Assembly (NCBI GenBank): GCA_003993805.1
Contig: RSEF01000002.1
Location: 74,398,273-74,462,272 of the forward strand
DNA from: Himantopus leucocephalus
Lineage: Eukaryota; Chordata; Aves; Charadriiformes; Recurvirostridae
Direction of reading: 5' to 3'
DNA length: 64,000 bases
A model generated the notes under the pieces. It was not told the origin of the DNA, made no database searches, and worked only from the letters and a program-made list of their open reading frames with translations. Every line of letters starts with the position of its first letter. Positions within the stretch are counted from its first letter, which is position 1. The translations under genes and the position numbers were made by a program. This document shows, one piece after another, positions 21,772 through 34,583 of this stretch.

Positions 21772-24700
21772 TACGGAGTGACCAGGATGTATTGTGTTTT
21801 GAAATTTTCTTGCAGCTGTGATTTGCAGGTGGTACAGCAGATGCAGTTTCCTTTAAAACATCCATGAACAGTTAGAACTCGATGTAATAAGGCTAATTTT
21901 TTGTTTGGCTTTTTGTTTCTTAGCCAGACAGGGATGAAATGGATGGTGCAGCACACTACATCAGGTTGCTGTAGGTTGGTGGTTGGTATTTGTCACTGAG
22001 GTGGCAGTCGCCATCACTACAGGATCACAAGATGCAGAATCTTTCTTCGGTTTGTTTGTTTTTAGAGGGTGCAAGTCCTACACAAGTATGTTGTGGTCAA
22101 ACTGGAGCATGACACGTAATAGCAGAGTTTCTGTTTGCTGCCCCTTTGCCTTTTGCAGCCTCTCCTGAAAAAGATATAGTAGTTCCCTCTTTACACATTT
22201 TCCGGGGCCAATCTTACTCTTATCAAAAATTAAATTGAAATTCAAAAACTGAGTTGAATTTTTGTCATTATCTTCAGTCAAAAATAGAGTAAGAGACTCA
22301 AACTGAGCCTCTCTTGTTACAAGTTTCAGCGCTGATTATATTTTGCCTGTCGACACGGAACTGGACTAAGACCACATACCTCTGCAAGGAGGTTATCCAG
22401 CAGCTATTGTATTAGTGCTACTGTGGGTCATTGCCTCAGTATGCTCCCTTTGAAACAGCTGCCATAAAGAGAAACTTTAGCTGAAAACTACTTCCAAATA
22501 ATTTTCACACGGTAAGAAATTATTCTTCATATATGATGTGATTTCCACGTGCACCTTCCCTGTGCTTTCAAGTTCCCAGGCGAGTTTGTCCCACAGAATC
22601 CAATAAAAAAGCGTAATTTCTCCCTAGGGTCTTTTCTGGTCATGTTTGATATCACTTAACATAATGAGCTTTTTACTCCCACATCATAAAGGGTTTTGTT
22701 TTAGCTGGCTTTTTTTTTTTTCTTCTTCAACAAAAAAGTGTTGCTTACATCCCTTCTAAAGAATGCTCTTAGTTATGTGAAATGTGGACACGTTGTCTGG
22801 GCCAACCTCTTATCTACAGCAGATTCAAAAAGTCTGGTTTGGTACAGTGGCTTAGACTGCATGTTTTTGTTGTGTTTTGTTTCTTTTAAAAATATATATG
22901 TATGTGTCTTGTTAAAAAACATTGCTGCCCCCGTCTAGGAACAATGCAACACTCACATCATTTCCTGAAAGAATAGAGTTGGAAGGCAATTATCTACTCA
23001 CCAAACAGGCTAAAACAACAGTTCCTGATATTCTTCTCAAATATTTCAACTTCCCAGGAATCCGGAAAAAATAATTCCATGAGACGGTGTTATGAATGAA
23101 GGTATGACATTTCAGTTTCCTTCACTTGGAATCAGACAGCCAGAGGTAATAAATTACCGCGCGCTTGGCACTGCTGGGAGGGGGGGGCTGGCTGTGGCAA
23201 ATTGTTTTTCTTCAGAGCAGGAACAATGAAATGCTTTTACATCCTCCTTTGTCCGGTGACAGGCATGGCTTCTTTCTTAATGGGCTTTCAGCAGCAAGCG
23301 CATGAATTACCGTAGAAGAAACAGGAACGGGACAGCAAAGTACCCTGAACGAAATTTGTTTAGAGATAGGAAAGTATAATAATAAAGATTTTTTTTTTTC
23401 ATTTTACCTCTGTGAAATAAAGCCAGTAGCATGGTCTGAGAACTGCACGGTAACAGGAAAATAAATAGAAAAAAAAAACCAAGTAGAGAAAAAGCATCCT
23501 TACCACTTTCTCTTGCATCTCAAGGAAAGTGGTTATTACCAGCCTTATCCAGGTCCTGTTTCTGTCGCTCAGAAATGACTAGCTACATCTGCTGCCCATA
23601 TTTATTTTATGCATATTTTGTTTGTTTAGTATATAAGAAAGAAGAGTAAATGCACTGAAGAGGATTCAGATACTGCTATTGCAGGTTCTCTGTCAAATGT
23701 AATTTTCAGCTTACTCATTAATTCATGTTTGAATAGTTCCTAGATGGGATTGTAAATTTGGATCGTATGATAGACATTACGTAGGCATATAGCAAAGTGA
23801 AATGCTGCTCCTCGGAAAACAGCTCATGCTCTTGAACTTTGAAGAGCTCACTTTTGGTATTTAATAAGCAGACGGAAAATACTTCTGAAGAAGCGTGTCT
23901 TTGGATCCAAAGTGAGGCATTTTAGCAAGGTAGCACAGGGGACTTTGCGCTACTAATAAATTTGTAAAATCATAGCTAGAAAACAGCAAATCAATGCACA
24001 CCAAAATGAATTAGCACTAAATCAGAAGCTCCTGGTGGCACCTGCTCTCATTCCTGCTTCTGGATGAAATTTGAAGAAAATGGTCATAAATGGGAAATAT
24101 ATAAATCATATTTAATTGATTTAGAAAAGCGATGGATCTGATTTAATGAAAAGATATGCATTACGTACAGCCTGTCTACAGATGTTTTTCTTTTGTTGCT
24201 CCCTTGAGAGAACTTGACTGAGTAGTCCTACCAGCTTCAGGAGGTACCTATATAAGCACTTGCAGCGTGCCAGCAGAGGTTGCCTAGTCTGCCTCTGTAC
24301 TTAACACTCTGTACTTAACATCTTGAAGCGGATTCAGCTTTTACAAGGGATTGCTTGGCCAGGAAGACCCAGGCTCAGCAGAGAGGTTTGCATGTATCCT
24401 CAGTGCATTCTCTTTGTGCTAGGGACACAGAAGGACGAAATCCTGCTCCTGTAGAAATCTTTAGCGAAATTCCCATCAACTTCGCCGCAGCTAGAATTTA
24501 GCTAGCGTTTTTGGAATTGGGCATGTGTCTTCCAAGGATGAACGCAAGCAGTCCCTTTTTTAAATAGCGACATTGAACTAAGTAAAGAAATGTGATTAAT
24601 GTAATCACTCTTCTCATACCACCTATCTTTCATGCCCATATTGTTTAGATTTTTTTCAAATTCAATCTATTGTTTCATGTTTGTAATTTATCTGCTTATT

Positions 24701-25224
24701 TCTGTTTTATGGAATAATGAAAAGTGTGATGCTGTTTGCTGTATCAAATGTTAATTAGTTCATCACAACTCAACACTAGCTTTTTCTAAGCATTTAAAAT
24801 TGCTAGGCATCTCACCAATAATGAGGTCAAAGCCCTTTAGAATATTATATGGTTCATAACATGCCTTGTGAACATCAGACTGTATTGATACTACCTGTAA
24901 AGTGTAGATAGTAAGACTACCAAAAAGTCACAACAGGCTTACCAGTTGTATATAAATATATATACACATAAACCAAATAATAATGAAGTTTAAATTTTGT
25001 TTACCATTAAAAAGATCTGTCTTTTCCTGCCTGCCAGCCCTGGATGCATAAACAGGGATACATGAAGGTGAAATTCTTATTTTGGTTTTGCTTTCTGAAC
25101 TCTTGCTCACAGGAAAGAGGTGACATGGTAATAGTTTCCACAGTTGTTTCGGTGGAGCCCAACAGGCTTCAGCCCCTGTCCTTTTCAAATGGCCTCATGG
25201 TTGCAACTAATAATAGCATTCCAG

Positions 25225-25314
25225 CCTGCCGTAGGACTTGATGCTCTGCTTTTCACAGGTACTGTCCCNACCTACTGTAGGACTTGATGCTCTGCTTTTC
25301 ACAAGTACTGTCCC
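25225..25314 (+). repeat. N-linked duplication, 44 bp copies
   Basis: Positions 25225-25268 and 25271-25314 are near-identical, differing at three sites, and are separated by an N at 25269 and one base. The copy boundaries coincide with the N, which indicates an unmerged overlap of contig ends or haplotypes. Confidence 0.85.
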
Positions 25315-25632
25315 TTTGGCTTCATTTTGGCTCATTGCTGAGCTGGCCAGGTAATCTTAAAGGAGTAAAAGGTAGTAAATTATTTCTATTACCAAAACGC
25401 CTTCAGTGGCCATTAAGCCAGTAACAGATGTTTAACCGAAAGGTCGGATAATTTACAATGTGGGACATAATTTCAGTTACTACCTTTCACAATTACAAGT
25501 ATGTAGTTTACCTACATAATACTTGGAGTGTTTGTGACCCCATGCAATTAGGTGTGCATGAAAGATTGTTAGCTAAAACCTGGTCTGAGAATCAGACCTC
25601 ACTCCATTACAGAATCATAAAGAAGAAAGAGG

Positions 25633-25899
25633 AAAAAAATAGACCCAGAGTCGAGTAAGCAAGCTAAGAGTCATTATTTTGTCTTGATTTTCTATAATAG
25701 TGATATTTTGCTAAGCCCTTTGGTTAGAAGAAATTTAACTTGGTGGTAACCAGCTAAAGGTTACANAAAAAAATAGACCCAGAGTCGAGTAAGCAAACTA
25801 AGAGTCATTATTCTGTCTTGATTTTCTATAATAGTGATATTTTGCTAAGCCCTTGGGTTAGAAGAAATTTAACTTGGTGGTAACCAGCTAAAGGTTACA
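25633..25899 (+). repeat. N-linked duplication, 133 bp copies
   Basis: Positions 25633-25765 and 25767-25899 are equal in length and differ at about three sites, with a single N at 25766 exactly between them. This is probably a false duplication. Confidence 0.92.
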
Positions 25900-26180
25900 T
25901 TAGAGGACTCAAGTAGTCAGTTCGCTTGAAAACAGAGCATATTGTAGGATATATGGTCCGGAAACCTTAGGCAATATTTTTTTTAAAAAAAGACAACATG
26001 GAATTTATTATCTGCTCCTTTAATGTCTGTTGATAACAGGATTGTTACCTTTTCTTACACTGCAAATAACTGATCCATGAAAGCTCAAAATTTATTTTCT
26101 ATAAAATTGAAAGGGAAAGAAAAGGTCTCAAATCATACTTCTTTACAACAGGTAACTGTACTGTGCCTTCAAGGTTAGTA

Positions 26181-26244
26181 GGGGTTTTTTTTTGGGGGGG
26201 GGGGGGGTTTNTTGGGGGGGGGGGGTTGTTTTGGGGTTTTTTTT
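26181..26244 (+). repeat. G/T homopolymer tract with an N
   Basis: T9, G14-15, T3, N (26211), T2, G12, then shorter G and T runs. The two halves resemble each other, so the N may again join overlapping copies of one homopolymer tract that could not be resolved. Confidence 0.75.
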
Positions 26245-29200
26245 CCTGAGTATCTTACTGGAGGAGCTATCTTTTGTGATAAGTATAATATCTTGCCCCT
26301 GGGATCTGCATAACTTCTGCATAAGTAAGGGAAAAGATAAAACCAACGCTGTAGGGATAGTGGTACTACATAGATAGACATTTGCAGTTAGAGCCTTTTC
26401 CTGTACTTCTTGCTATTAAATGCTATAAACAGAGAAGGGATGAAAGCTAATACATATTCAGGAAAAAAAACAAAACCTCTTTTACCTACCAAATGCATAT
26501 TCATTTAATTTTTAGATCAGCGGTTGAGCCAGGATTCAAAATAATAATTAAAAAAAATCCAAATAAAAATTTACTTTCTGGGGGCTGTTGTGTTGTCAAC
26601 CGGTGGCCGGATGCTAGGGCAGACTTTCCCCAATTAGCAGGTTGCGTGCCCCATCTGGTTGGCCAACTTCACTGTTTATGCGTCCTACACATTACCGCAG
26701 TCGAGACTCAAAACAGTAAACACCTCGGAACACCAAAAGTGCCAGAAGCCACCTTATTTTTGTTGTTATTTTCTGTAATTATACCTGGGAGGATTGGAGA
26801 GTTCTAGCACTTTTTTTTCCCCTCACTTTTTTTTTTTTATTATTTTTACGACTTAGTTTTTGCATTTCATATACCCTTGGCAGTGGGTACAACAGCTGCC
26901 TTTGCACTCGCAGGAGAGGAGATCCTCTAGGACATGTACGTTTCCAGCAATGATGAGTCCTTTCGCTCACCACGCAGCGTGTCAGAGGCACAACCCAGAA
27001 AGCGGACATCATGTGTACGGCCTCCTTGCGTGATGTGGGACTTGCCCCCAGGAGTTGTTTCCCAAGGGGCACATTCACTTGTGTGATTTCCCTCCTCACG
27101 TTTCTGTTCTGTGCTTGGCTTCCTAATGAACAACGATGTCCTCTGAGCTCTAACATTCCTCTTTTACCCAGCTCGTCTCTGACCATGCTTTTCCTCAACA
27201 AGCCTAAATCAGAGGTTGCACGGTTCCGATGTTTTTTCCTTCTTTTTTTTTTATTCTTTAACATGAAAAGGTCAGTTGGGTTTACTTTACGGTAGAAGGT
27301 TTAAGACCTTATAATGGAAAAGGTGGATGCAAGTTGTTTTCGTAGAGTTTAAGTAAGGTTAAGCAGCGTTTCCTCAAGGTTTGTACTGGTGCTGGCACTG
27401 TCTAATATTTGATTTGGAGGAAGGCACAAGCAGTGGGGTGGTAAAATCAACACACGACCAAAAAAAAATTACTCTGTTGCATTTAGAAAGGATGAGAAGG
27501 AAATGTAGAAGGATCTAACAAAGAGGAGGCAATCTGACGTGATGACAGAGCTTGCGATTGCAGTGTAATGTGATTTAGAGAACAATGTTGACAATTTATA
27601 TATACTAGACTTTAAATTTACTGAAACCAGCTGGGAAAAAGATACACACGTTGCTATGAAGAACTGAGTGAAAACACCTCTTCATCATGCAGTGTTGGCT
27701 GAAAAGCAAATAGATATATGGGAAATTAGGTAGTATTAAGAGAAAAGAACAATACTAAATTTAAAATAATGTAATACCATGATGTATGGTAGGTACTCGC
27801 ATAGACTACTAGATACATCTCAGAAGGGGTATGACTGAGATGGAAAAAGGACAGTGAAAATAAAATGATATTTGGAGAAGTGTGTATGTAGGGAGAAACC
27901 TTTAGAGGTCTAACTTGGAGAGTAAAGCAAAAGACTTTAATACAGTAAACAGTGCAGAGAAAGTAAATCATGTGTCTATTCACATATTTTTATTATTCAA
28001 GAGTAGAGAGCAAAATGGATTAGATCTATTTGACTTTTACAACTGATTAAAGAATTTTTTTTTACATAAGACACAATAGATTTGTAGTCTACACTACAGG
28101 TTGCCATTGACCGACTGCTTTCTAGGTGAACTTTCTGGGAAAATTGCCCACACTTCATTGAAGGACTCCACTTAGGAAACTTTCCATTGGCTTATTTTTA
28201 GGCAAATTTCATCATGACCTTTCCTAACTCTTGAGCGCTATCCTTTGCACAGCACTTTCTAACATAGATGAGGGCATCTCATCAGACATTTAGCTTTAGG
28301 TATGTGTTTTCCATGGATTTTACTTTTTCAAGCAATATATTTCACACTCTCTGTTTGTGTAACAATTGCTGTCTAATTAATAATTAGTTAGGGAATTCTA
28401 GGAATGCATTAACAAAACAAAAAAAACCCACACAAAACCAATTTACCAGAAGTATGCTGTTGTATTATTTTTTTCATCAAGAATCCCATGTTCTATTGCA
28501 GCTTGATGTTTTTCTAGGTAGGTACAGATTCATTTGTATTTCACAAAAAGCTTAGTGAGGAAAATGCACATGGTTGGTCATCTTTGATTTATTTCCAGAG
28601 TTAAACCTGTCAGTGAATATTGGGCTAAGGTTGTGCTGTTCATTAGAAATACCTTGTGGGAGGTGGGGTGGCTTTGGATCTTGCACAGCTTTGGAAGGTG
28701 GTACAGGGGGTAGCTACATAGTGTGATGACTTGGGGGAGACACAGAGAGCACGCTTTTATTGGGAAAATACAAAGAATCCAGCTTTTTTCCTGTAAAGCA
28801 AATAGATCCATGCCACTATAAAGACTTTCTGAGGCCTTGAAATAAATTTACCTTGCAAAGGTAATGAAAGACAAGGTGGCTGCTGCCTGTGCCAAGCTAG
28901 TAGTGCTTTGTTGCTCTTGCTTAATAAGAGTTCACTGTAAATAAGCTTTCTGTCTAGCTGGCTTTGCTTTATGTGGAACTTAATAATCCAGCAGTATACG
29001 TTTGCCTGCAGCTGGTTTTGCTTCTAACCTTTCTTCTAAAGCGTGATATATTTATCTTGCTTTATTTTAACATCACTGTAGTTGTGTGCTTGTGTGGGGA
29101 CTGACTGCTGAAGCATCTCTTGGAGAGCAAGGCTGGCTTCTGATTGTGAGAGAGGGGGATATGGCTGTGGACATCTCACAGATGAGGAAATGGTGAGGCT

Positions 29201-29407
29201 TTCCCACTGCTGCTGCAAGAAAAGTGAAAGTACTGTCCTTATGGGTATACAGAGCATCAAGCAACCTGAGAAGAGCCAGGCTTTCTTTTTACCGCTATAA
29301 TGGTACTGCTGGACAATCCCTAGGGCCCAATCCAAATGAAGTCTTGCCTGACGTACGGGGAGCTACGGACAAAGCTGCTGTTGTAAGGAGAAAATACAAA
29401 AATCTTC

Positions 29408-29439
<32 letters not shown>
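29408..29439 (+). repeat. T13-A19 homopolymer pair
   Basis: Thirteen T residues are followed directly by nineteen A residues, a perfect potential hairpin. No transposon tail is recognised next to it. Confidence 0.9.
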
Positions 29440-32351
29440 CCCACAAAGTAAACCCCACCAACTCCCCCATCAAAAAGCTGCAAACCACCCTTCCACAAGT
29501 CCCAAGGCCAGTGTTCCTGAATCTGATCACATACTTCTGCTTCAACACAGAAAAAAATTTCATGAGAATTTAATACTTCAGTCTGGAGCTTCCCGCAGAG
29601 CAGCTGGCTCGGGCTCCTTCAGAGAGATGGGGTAAGCAGTAGGTGATGGAAGGTTTTCCAGTTAACATTGGCACATTCCACAAAGCAGAGAAGGTATAGA
29701 AATGGAGAAACAGATATAAATTAATAATCAAAAATAACCCACCTTCACCAGCAACAACAGAGAAAATACTTTCCATGCTATGTAAGTAATACATCAACAT
29801 TTAAGCTGATTAAAATTTGATAAACTACTAACTTCCCTGTTTTCTGATAGGAAGGCTGGGGCCCGAGATAAAGCAGTGTCATGCTGGGGAGGACAAACAC
29901 CCTAGCATCCAATAAACTTTTTATGCATTTATTTTGTTAAGACTGATTCCCATTTCCTTTGTAACTCTTTGTTTATTAATGAGTTGACTCATCCAGAGTC
30001 CAGCAGCTTGTTTCCACACCAGAGAGATGGATTTGCACCCCAGCCAAGTGGAGTCAGAGGCAGAGATAACAGCCAGCAACAACAATAGTCTTCCCCGGTC
30101 GGTTTGCCAAGAACAATTGGCAGAAAGGATTCAGGGAGTAACTTATCACCAGCGCAGGGAGAGGCTGAAGCTCTGGAAGCAGAGGGCTGCTGCTTGCCTG
30201 CCGCAGATAAACAGCAGGATGCGACCAAGAGCCAAGCGGGCATTGCAGGCTTTACCTGGAGGAGGAGGAGGCTGGCACCCATCAGTTGACATAACGCTCT
30301 GGGATAACCTGCCAGTTATTTCAAGTCGCCTACGACACAGCAGACTACTGCAGCAGGCTCTTGTCAAGTGCCAAATCCACACTGACAAAACCCTGAAGGT
30401 AGTTTGGTCCTGAGGTACGTTTTTTTCACGAATGTGCACGTGTCCTGGAATTGGTTAAGCTGTTCCTCTTGGATGAAGCGCTGTATTTTGAAACTTGAGC
30501 GAGTCGTCAGATCCTGCGTTATGGGTGATGTGAAATCTGCTCACAAGAGTTCGTATTAGATATTTTATCCTGCTTCTCTTGAGTCTTATTCTGCAAAATG
30601 GTGAGCACCTCTTCATATCAACTCAGCTGCGTTTGCTCCTGATGGCTCTTTTGCTTGAGAGAAAAAAAATAAGAACACCTGAGGCAAATTTTCTTACAAA
30701 AATTGTATCAAAGTTTGACACTGTGACTGCATTGTGGTTCTCTCTGAGAGAAGGTCCCCCTGCTAGCTAGTCAAATAAATTTATACTTCACAAACATGAT
30801 AACTCTCAGACAGTTGCAGCTGCACAGCTGTTATTTGCATGGGTTTTTGGACAAAGCAGACATCTTATTAAATAGCATTTTGAAACAAATTAAAACACCC
30901 ACGAAGACAGAATTCTATGTGACACAAAACTCATTATGGTTAATGAAATATGACTCAATATGTTTAATTTAACAAAAGAAAACGGCAAAGTTGGGGTTTT
31001 GGAGTGGGAAGCAGCATGAAATGGTATGTTGTGGATTGTCTACTACAGCTGGCCTTCATACTGTTAAACCCCCTCCAGATTAAGGAGAAATTGGAGCCTG
31101 TTAATTTGTTCTGCATTTCTTTATATGCTTTACCCAAATTTTCTTCATGACCTGACTCAATGTCAGAAACCATCTTTCCAGCCTGGCTTGGTAGAGATAA
31201 ATTTTTGTTATTCTTTCCCCCGTCTATACAGCTAGATCATATTGAGATCCTTCCACTTCTTTTTTCTGTGGATCTGTCTTTTCCATAACTTCAGCCAAAT
31301 ATCTCATTTGATCTTTTATTGTACCATGTGTTGCTCTTCAGCTCTTGCAATATGCTCTTTGCAAGTGTCAGAGACACACGTGCTTTCCCCCCAAAAACAG
31401 GCCTTAAATTCAAACTCCACTTTTATTTGTTTGATCGTGCTACTTCTCACTTCAGATCTCAGAGCTGGCTTCCATGTAGCGTCATACCCAATTTAAGACT
31501 CTAGTTCCCTTGACGCAAGGGCACGAAATTACTGTTGCTTTTTAAACTTCAAATTTCCTGGTATTTTGAATTCTAAAGTTAGGCTTTACTGAGCCATTAA
31601 CATTATTTTTGTTTCGCAACAGAAAGGAGAAGGGTAAAAAACAACACGGAGACGGCTTGCAATAAAATTTTTCAGAACCACTACACCAAGAGATGAGAAA
31701 GTTACTGATTTCCAAGGTACATCTGAGTTCAGGGTGGCAAAGTAATGATTTCCTGTGAATCAACAATATTATTATAAAATTTGAACATCCAAAATGTACT
31801 TACGCTGTAATCTTTGTCCATGAGCCCATCTCAACCTCCTGTCTTGTCACTCCCACTTTATCCCATCGCATCTAAAGTTAGGCTGTTAGCACTGGAGGAA
31901 AAGACCACACCTTTCCTATATCATCTTCTTTTTTTTTTTTTTTTTGGAGCTTAGCCCATTTTTGCTTGCTCTATAAATAAATAATAGCCAGTGTGGTGCC
32001 AGGGAAGGAAAGGAAAAAGCTACATTAGATCACAAGGCAAAATAAGAAATGGACAAACTTAAAAATAAATATTTTTCTTACAAAATGCAACCACTCTTGG
32101 GAGAAGTCAAGGTGTTTGGTGTTCTGTGAATGAAATTCATCTATTCACTGTAGCACCCCTGTTCCTGTCTAAAGAGACTGCCATGATGTGCAAGGACATT
32201 TGGGTCACCTAAATGACCAGGCCAACCAGCACTACGGGCTGTACCCTGAGCATCACCTTGCAAGCCACTGGCCAGCAGTGGCCACAGGGCCAAGGATAGA
32301 GATGCTCCATGGGCTGCCAAAACCCCAGGCAGGGACCAGGAGCTTGGCAGC

Positions 32352-32830
32352 GGCCCCTGTCCTCATCTACTTGTTGTGGTGTGCCCTTCCCTTGTGCAGG
32401 GTGTTTGCCAGCAGGATGAGTGCCCTGAGGGGCTCTGCCAGGCGAAACGCCAGTCAATCCCGAGGAAGGAGTCCACAAGAGAAGTTATGTTTCAGGATGG
32501 AGGGGATTTGGAAGTATGATGCCAAGACTGCCAGTTGTTTCCACTGCAGTCATGATTACCAGATGTATTGGACTATATACGTTCGGCAGCTGATAGCACT
32601 TTTTATCCTCTCAGAGATTACTGTNTGGCCCCTGTCCTCATCTACTTGTGGTGTGCCCTTCCCTTGTGCAGCCCTGAGGGGCTCTGCCAGTCAATCCCGA
32701 GGAAGGAGCCCACAAGGAAGTATGGTGCCAAGACTGCCAGTTATTTCCACTGCAGTCATGATTACCAGATGTATTGGACTATATATGTTCGGCAGCTGAT
32801 AGCACTTTTTATCCTCTCAGAGATTACTGT
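32352..32830 (+). repeat. N-linked duplication with indels (273 and 204 bp copies)
   Basis: Positions 32352-32624 and 32627-32830 are copies of one sequence around the N at 32625. The right copy lacks four segments of about 3, 23, 12 and 31 bases, which together explain the 69-base length difference; at least one gap is bounded by a short direct repeat (GCCAG). The two copies are plausibly allelic haplotypes. Confidence 0.88.
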
Positions 32831-34518
32831 GCTATATTCACACACCCAGGAAGACAGAGTTCTCTCAAAGAACGTGAGGGACTCTTCCTACCACTTGTGG
32901 CATTAGCAGCACCCTGGCATTTCAGTTTTGGATGGATAGACCACCAGGGAATCTTCCACGTGGACCCTCAGCTACTTCTTTTAGGGTTGCTACTTCACAT
33001 GTAGCAGTAACGTTGGCTCAAAGAGGACTCTAAGCAGTCAGGTCACCTTTCTCCAAGCCTGTTCTCACCACAGATTGGTTAAGACCACACCCAAAATGCG
33101 TATCTGGTAGCTACACCAGGTAGTAGCCTTTCTTTTTTTATAGAGTGAAGGACTCTAGAAGTTGGGTAACGCTTACAACTGCCTTCTCACTTCCTTTCTA
33201 CACGAGCAGGTGCAGCTGTTCGTGGTTTTTCTCCCCTCCCCAGTGTGTTAATCTGTGAACACGCGGCAAATGCACCTGGTAGGTGTTTCTGAGACTGAGG
33301 AGCAAACAGCACTGAACACGTTCACTGTGCGGCTTGCAGAAGAGCACCTGATGTTATTCCAAAATAGCATTTGAAAGTGGCAAAGGCAAATAACCTTTCC
33401 TCCAGCTACAAGTCGAGACCTCCTCTAATGTAATCCAATTCTGTAGGTTTTAGTGCAATCTGTCCCCTAAACAAATGGGACACCTAGAGATCTGTGAGAT
33501 CCCTGAACTCTTCAACAAATACTGCTATTATGAGCTGCCTGTTGACAGTGCCTTCCTATTAGTAATTAAATACACTTGTTAAAAAGCAATTTTCTTTCTT
33601 GATGTAGAGGACACTGAAGGTTTCCAAGAGTTTCAGACGTGGTGCATACAGAGCACCAGGAGAGCCCCCGGCAAGAGAAAGCCATGTGTGGGATGACAGC
33701 TGGATTTGGAGGGGCGGTTCAGAAGGTGGTGGCTGGAAGGTGCTGAAATATCAGCTTGAATTTGGCTTCATCTTACAGAGCTTTGCCTTTAGTTCAGGGA
33801 GGACTCCTGTTCATAAACTGAGTTGGAATGGAAGGATACTGTTTTAGAGTGTTAAAAGGTGTTTAGTTATTGCCATTGTCTGTGCAGCACAAGAATAACC
33901 TGTCTAAATTGTTGTAATGTTCAAAGAAATGTATAATCTAGTGCCCTGATAAGATGGTGGGGAGGACAGTGTCGTGGTTGCATTTCTGATGTTGGCGTTA
34001 AGCAGTTGCTGTGGTTTCATAGTAAGTGAGTGTGCAAGGAGGATAGGTACACATACCTCAAATGTCTCCCTCACCTCTGAAGAGATGAGATCCCCAATGC
34101 CAGGACTGCATTTAGAGGGGATCCTTGAAATGCTGGTTGTGGGTAAGTCAGGCCTGCATGCTCCTCCTCAGCTGCCTCATGGAGTGGAAGGGAATAAGGC
34201 TGCGAGGAGCGAGGGAGAAGATGCTACTTTGATTTGTCTGCAGGTGTTCTTCTGGGACATTGCTCCAGAGTGCAGCTTCTGATAGAGCTTTTACTAGGTC
34301 AGCCTGGGACTCAACACACCACCTTACCCTTCACCTCGTTTTCCCAGGCCATAAAGGGAGAGAATGATTTTTTCACCTCTTGAAGTGGCTTTCATTAATT
34401 AACATTGAAAGCACATTAAAAATAATTGCAAGAAAGATTTTCAGTTAATATTTAGTTTTATCCTTTATGGAATAAACTTTTGTGTCCAGTGCTTTGCTCT
34501 CTTGAATATTAAGACTAG

Positions 34519-34583
34519 TGGTATATATCTATATATTTCTCTATCTACATAGACAAATAAATATTTATATATATAAATCAATA
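34519..34583 (+). repeat. AT-rich simple repeat
   Basis: Imperfect TATATC and TATATA repeats with interruptions over about 65 bases. Confidence 0.75.

Noticed and set aside
26779..27264. Minus-strand open frame of 161 codons
   Set aside because: Its composition is dominated by Lys/Arg runs from poly(T) tracts and it resembles nothing recognised.
30027..30413. Plus-strand open frame of 128 codons in the intergenic region
   Set aside because: Other frames on both strands are open over the same stretch, no family is recognised, and there are no supporting splice sites or start context.
32188..33004. Several overlapping open frames with repeated peptide segments
   Set aside because: The repetition comes from the N-linked duplication at 32352-32830, not from a repeat protein.
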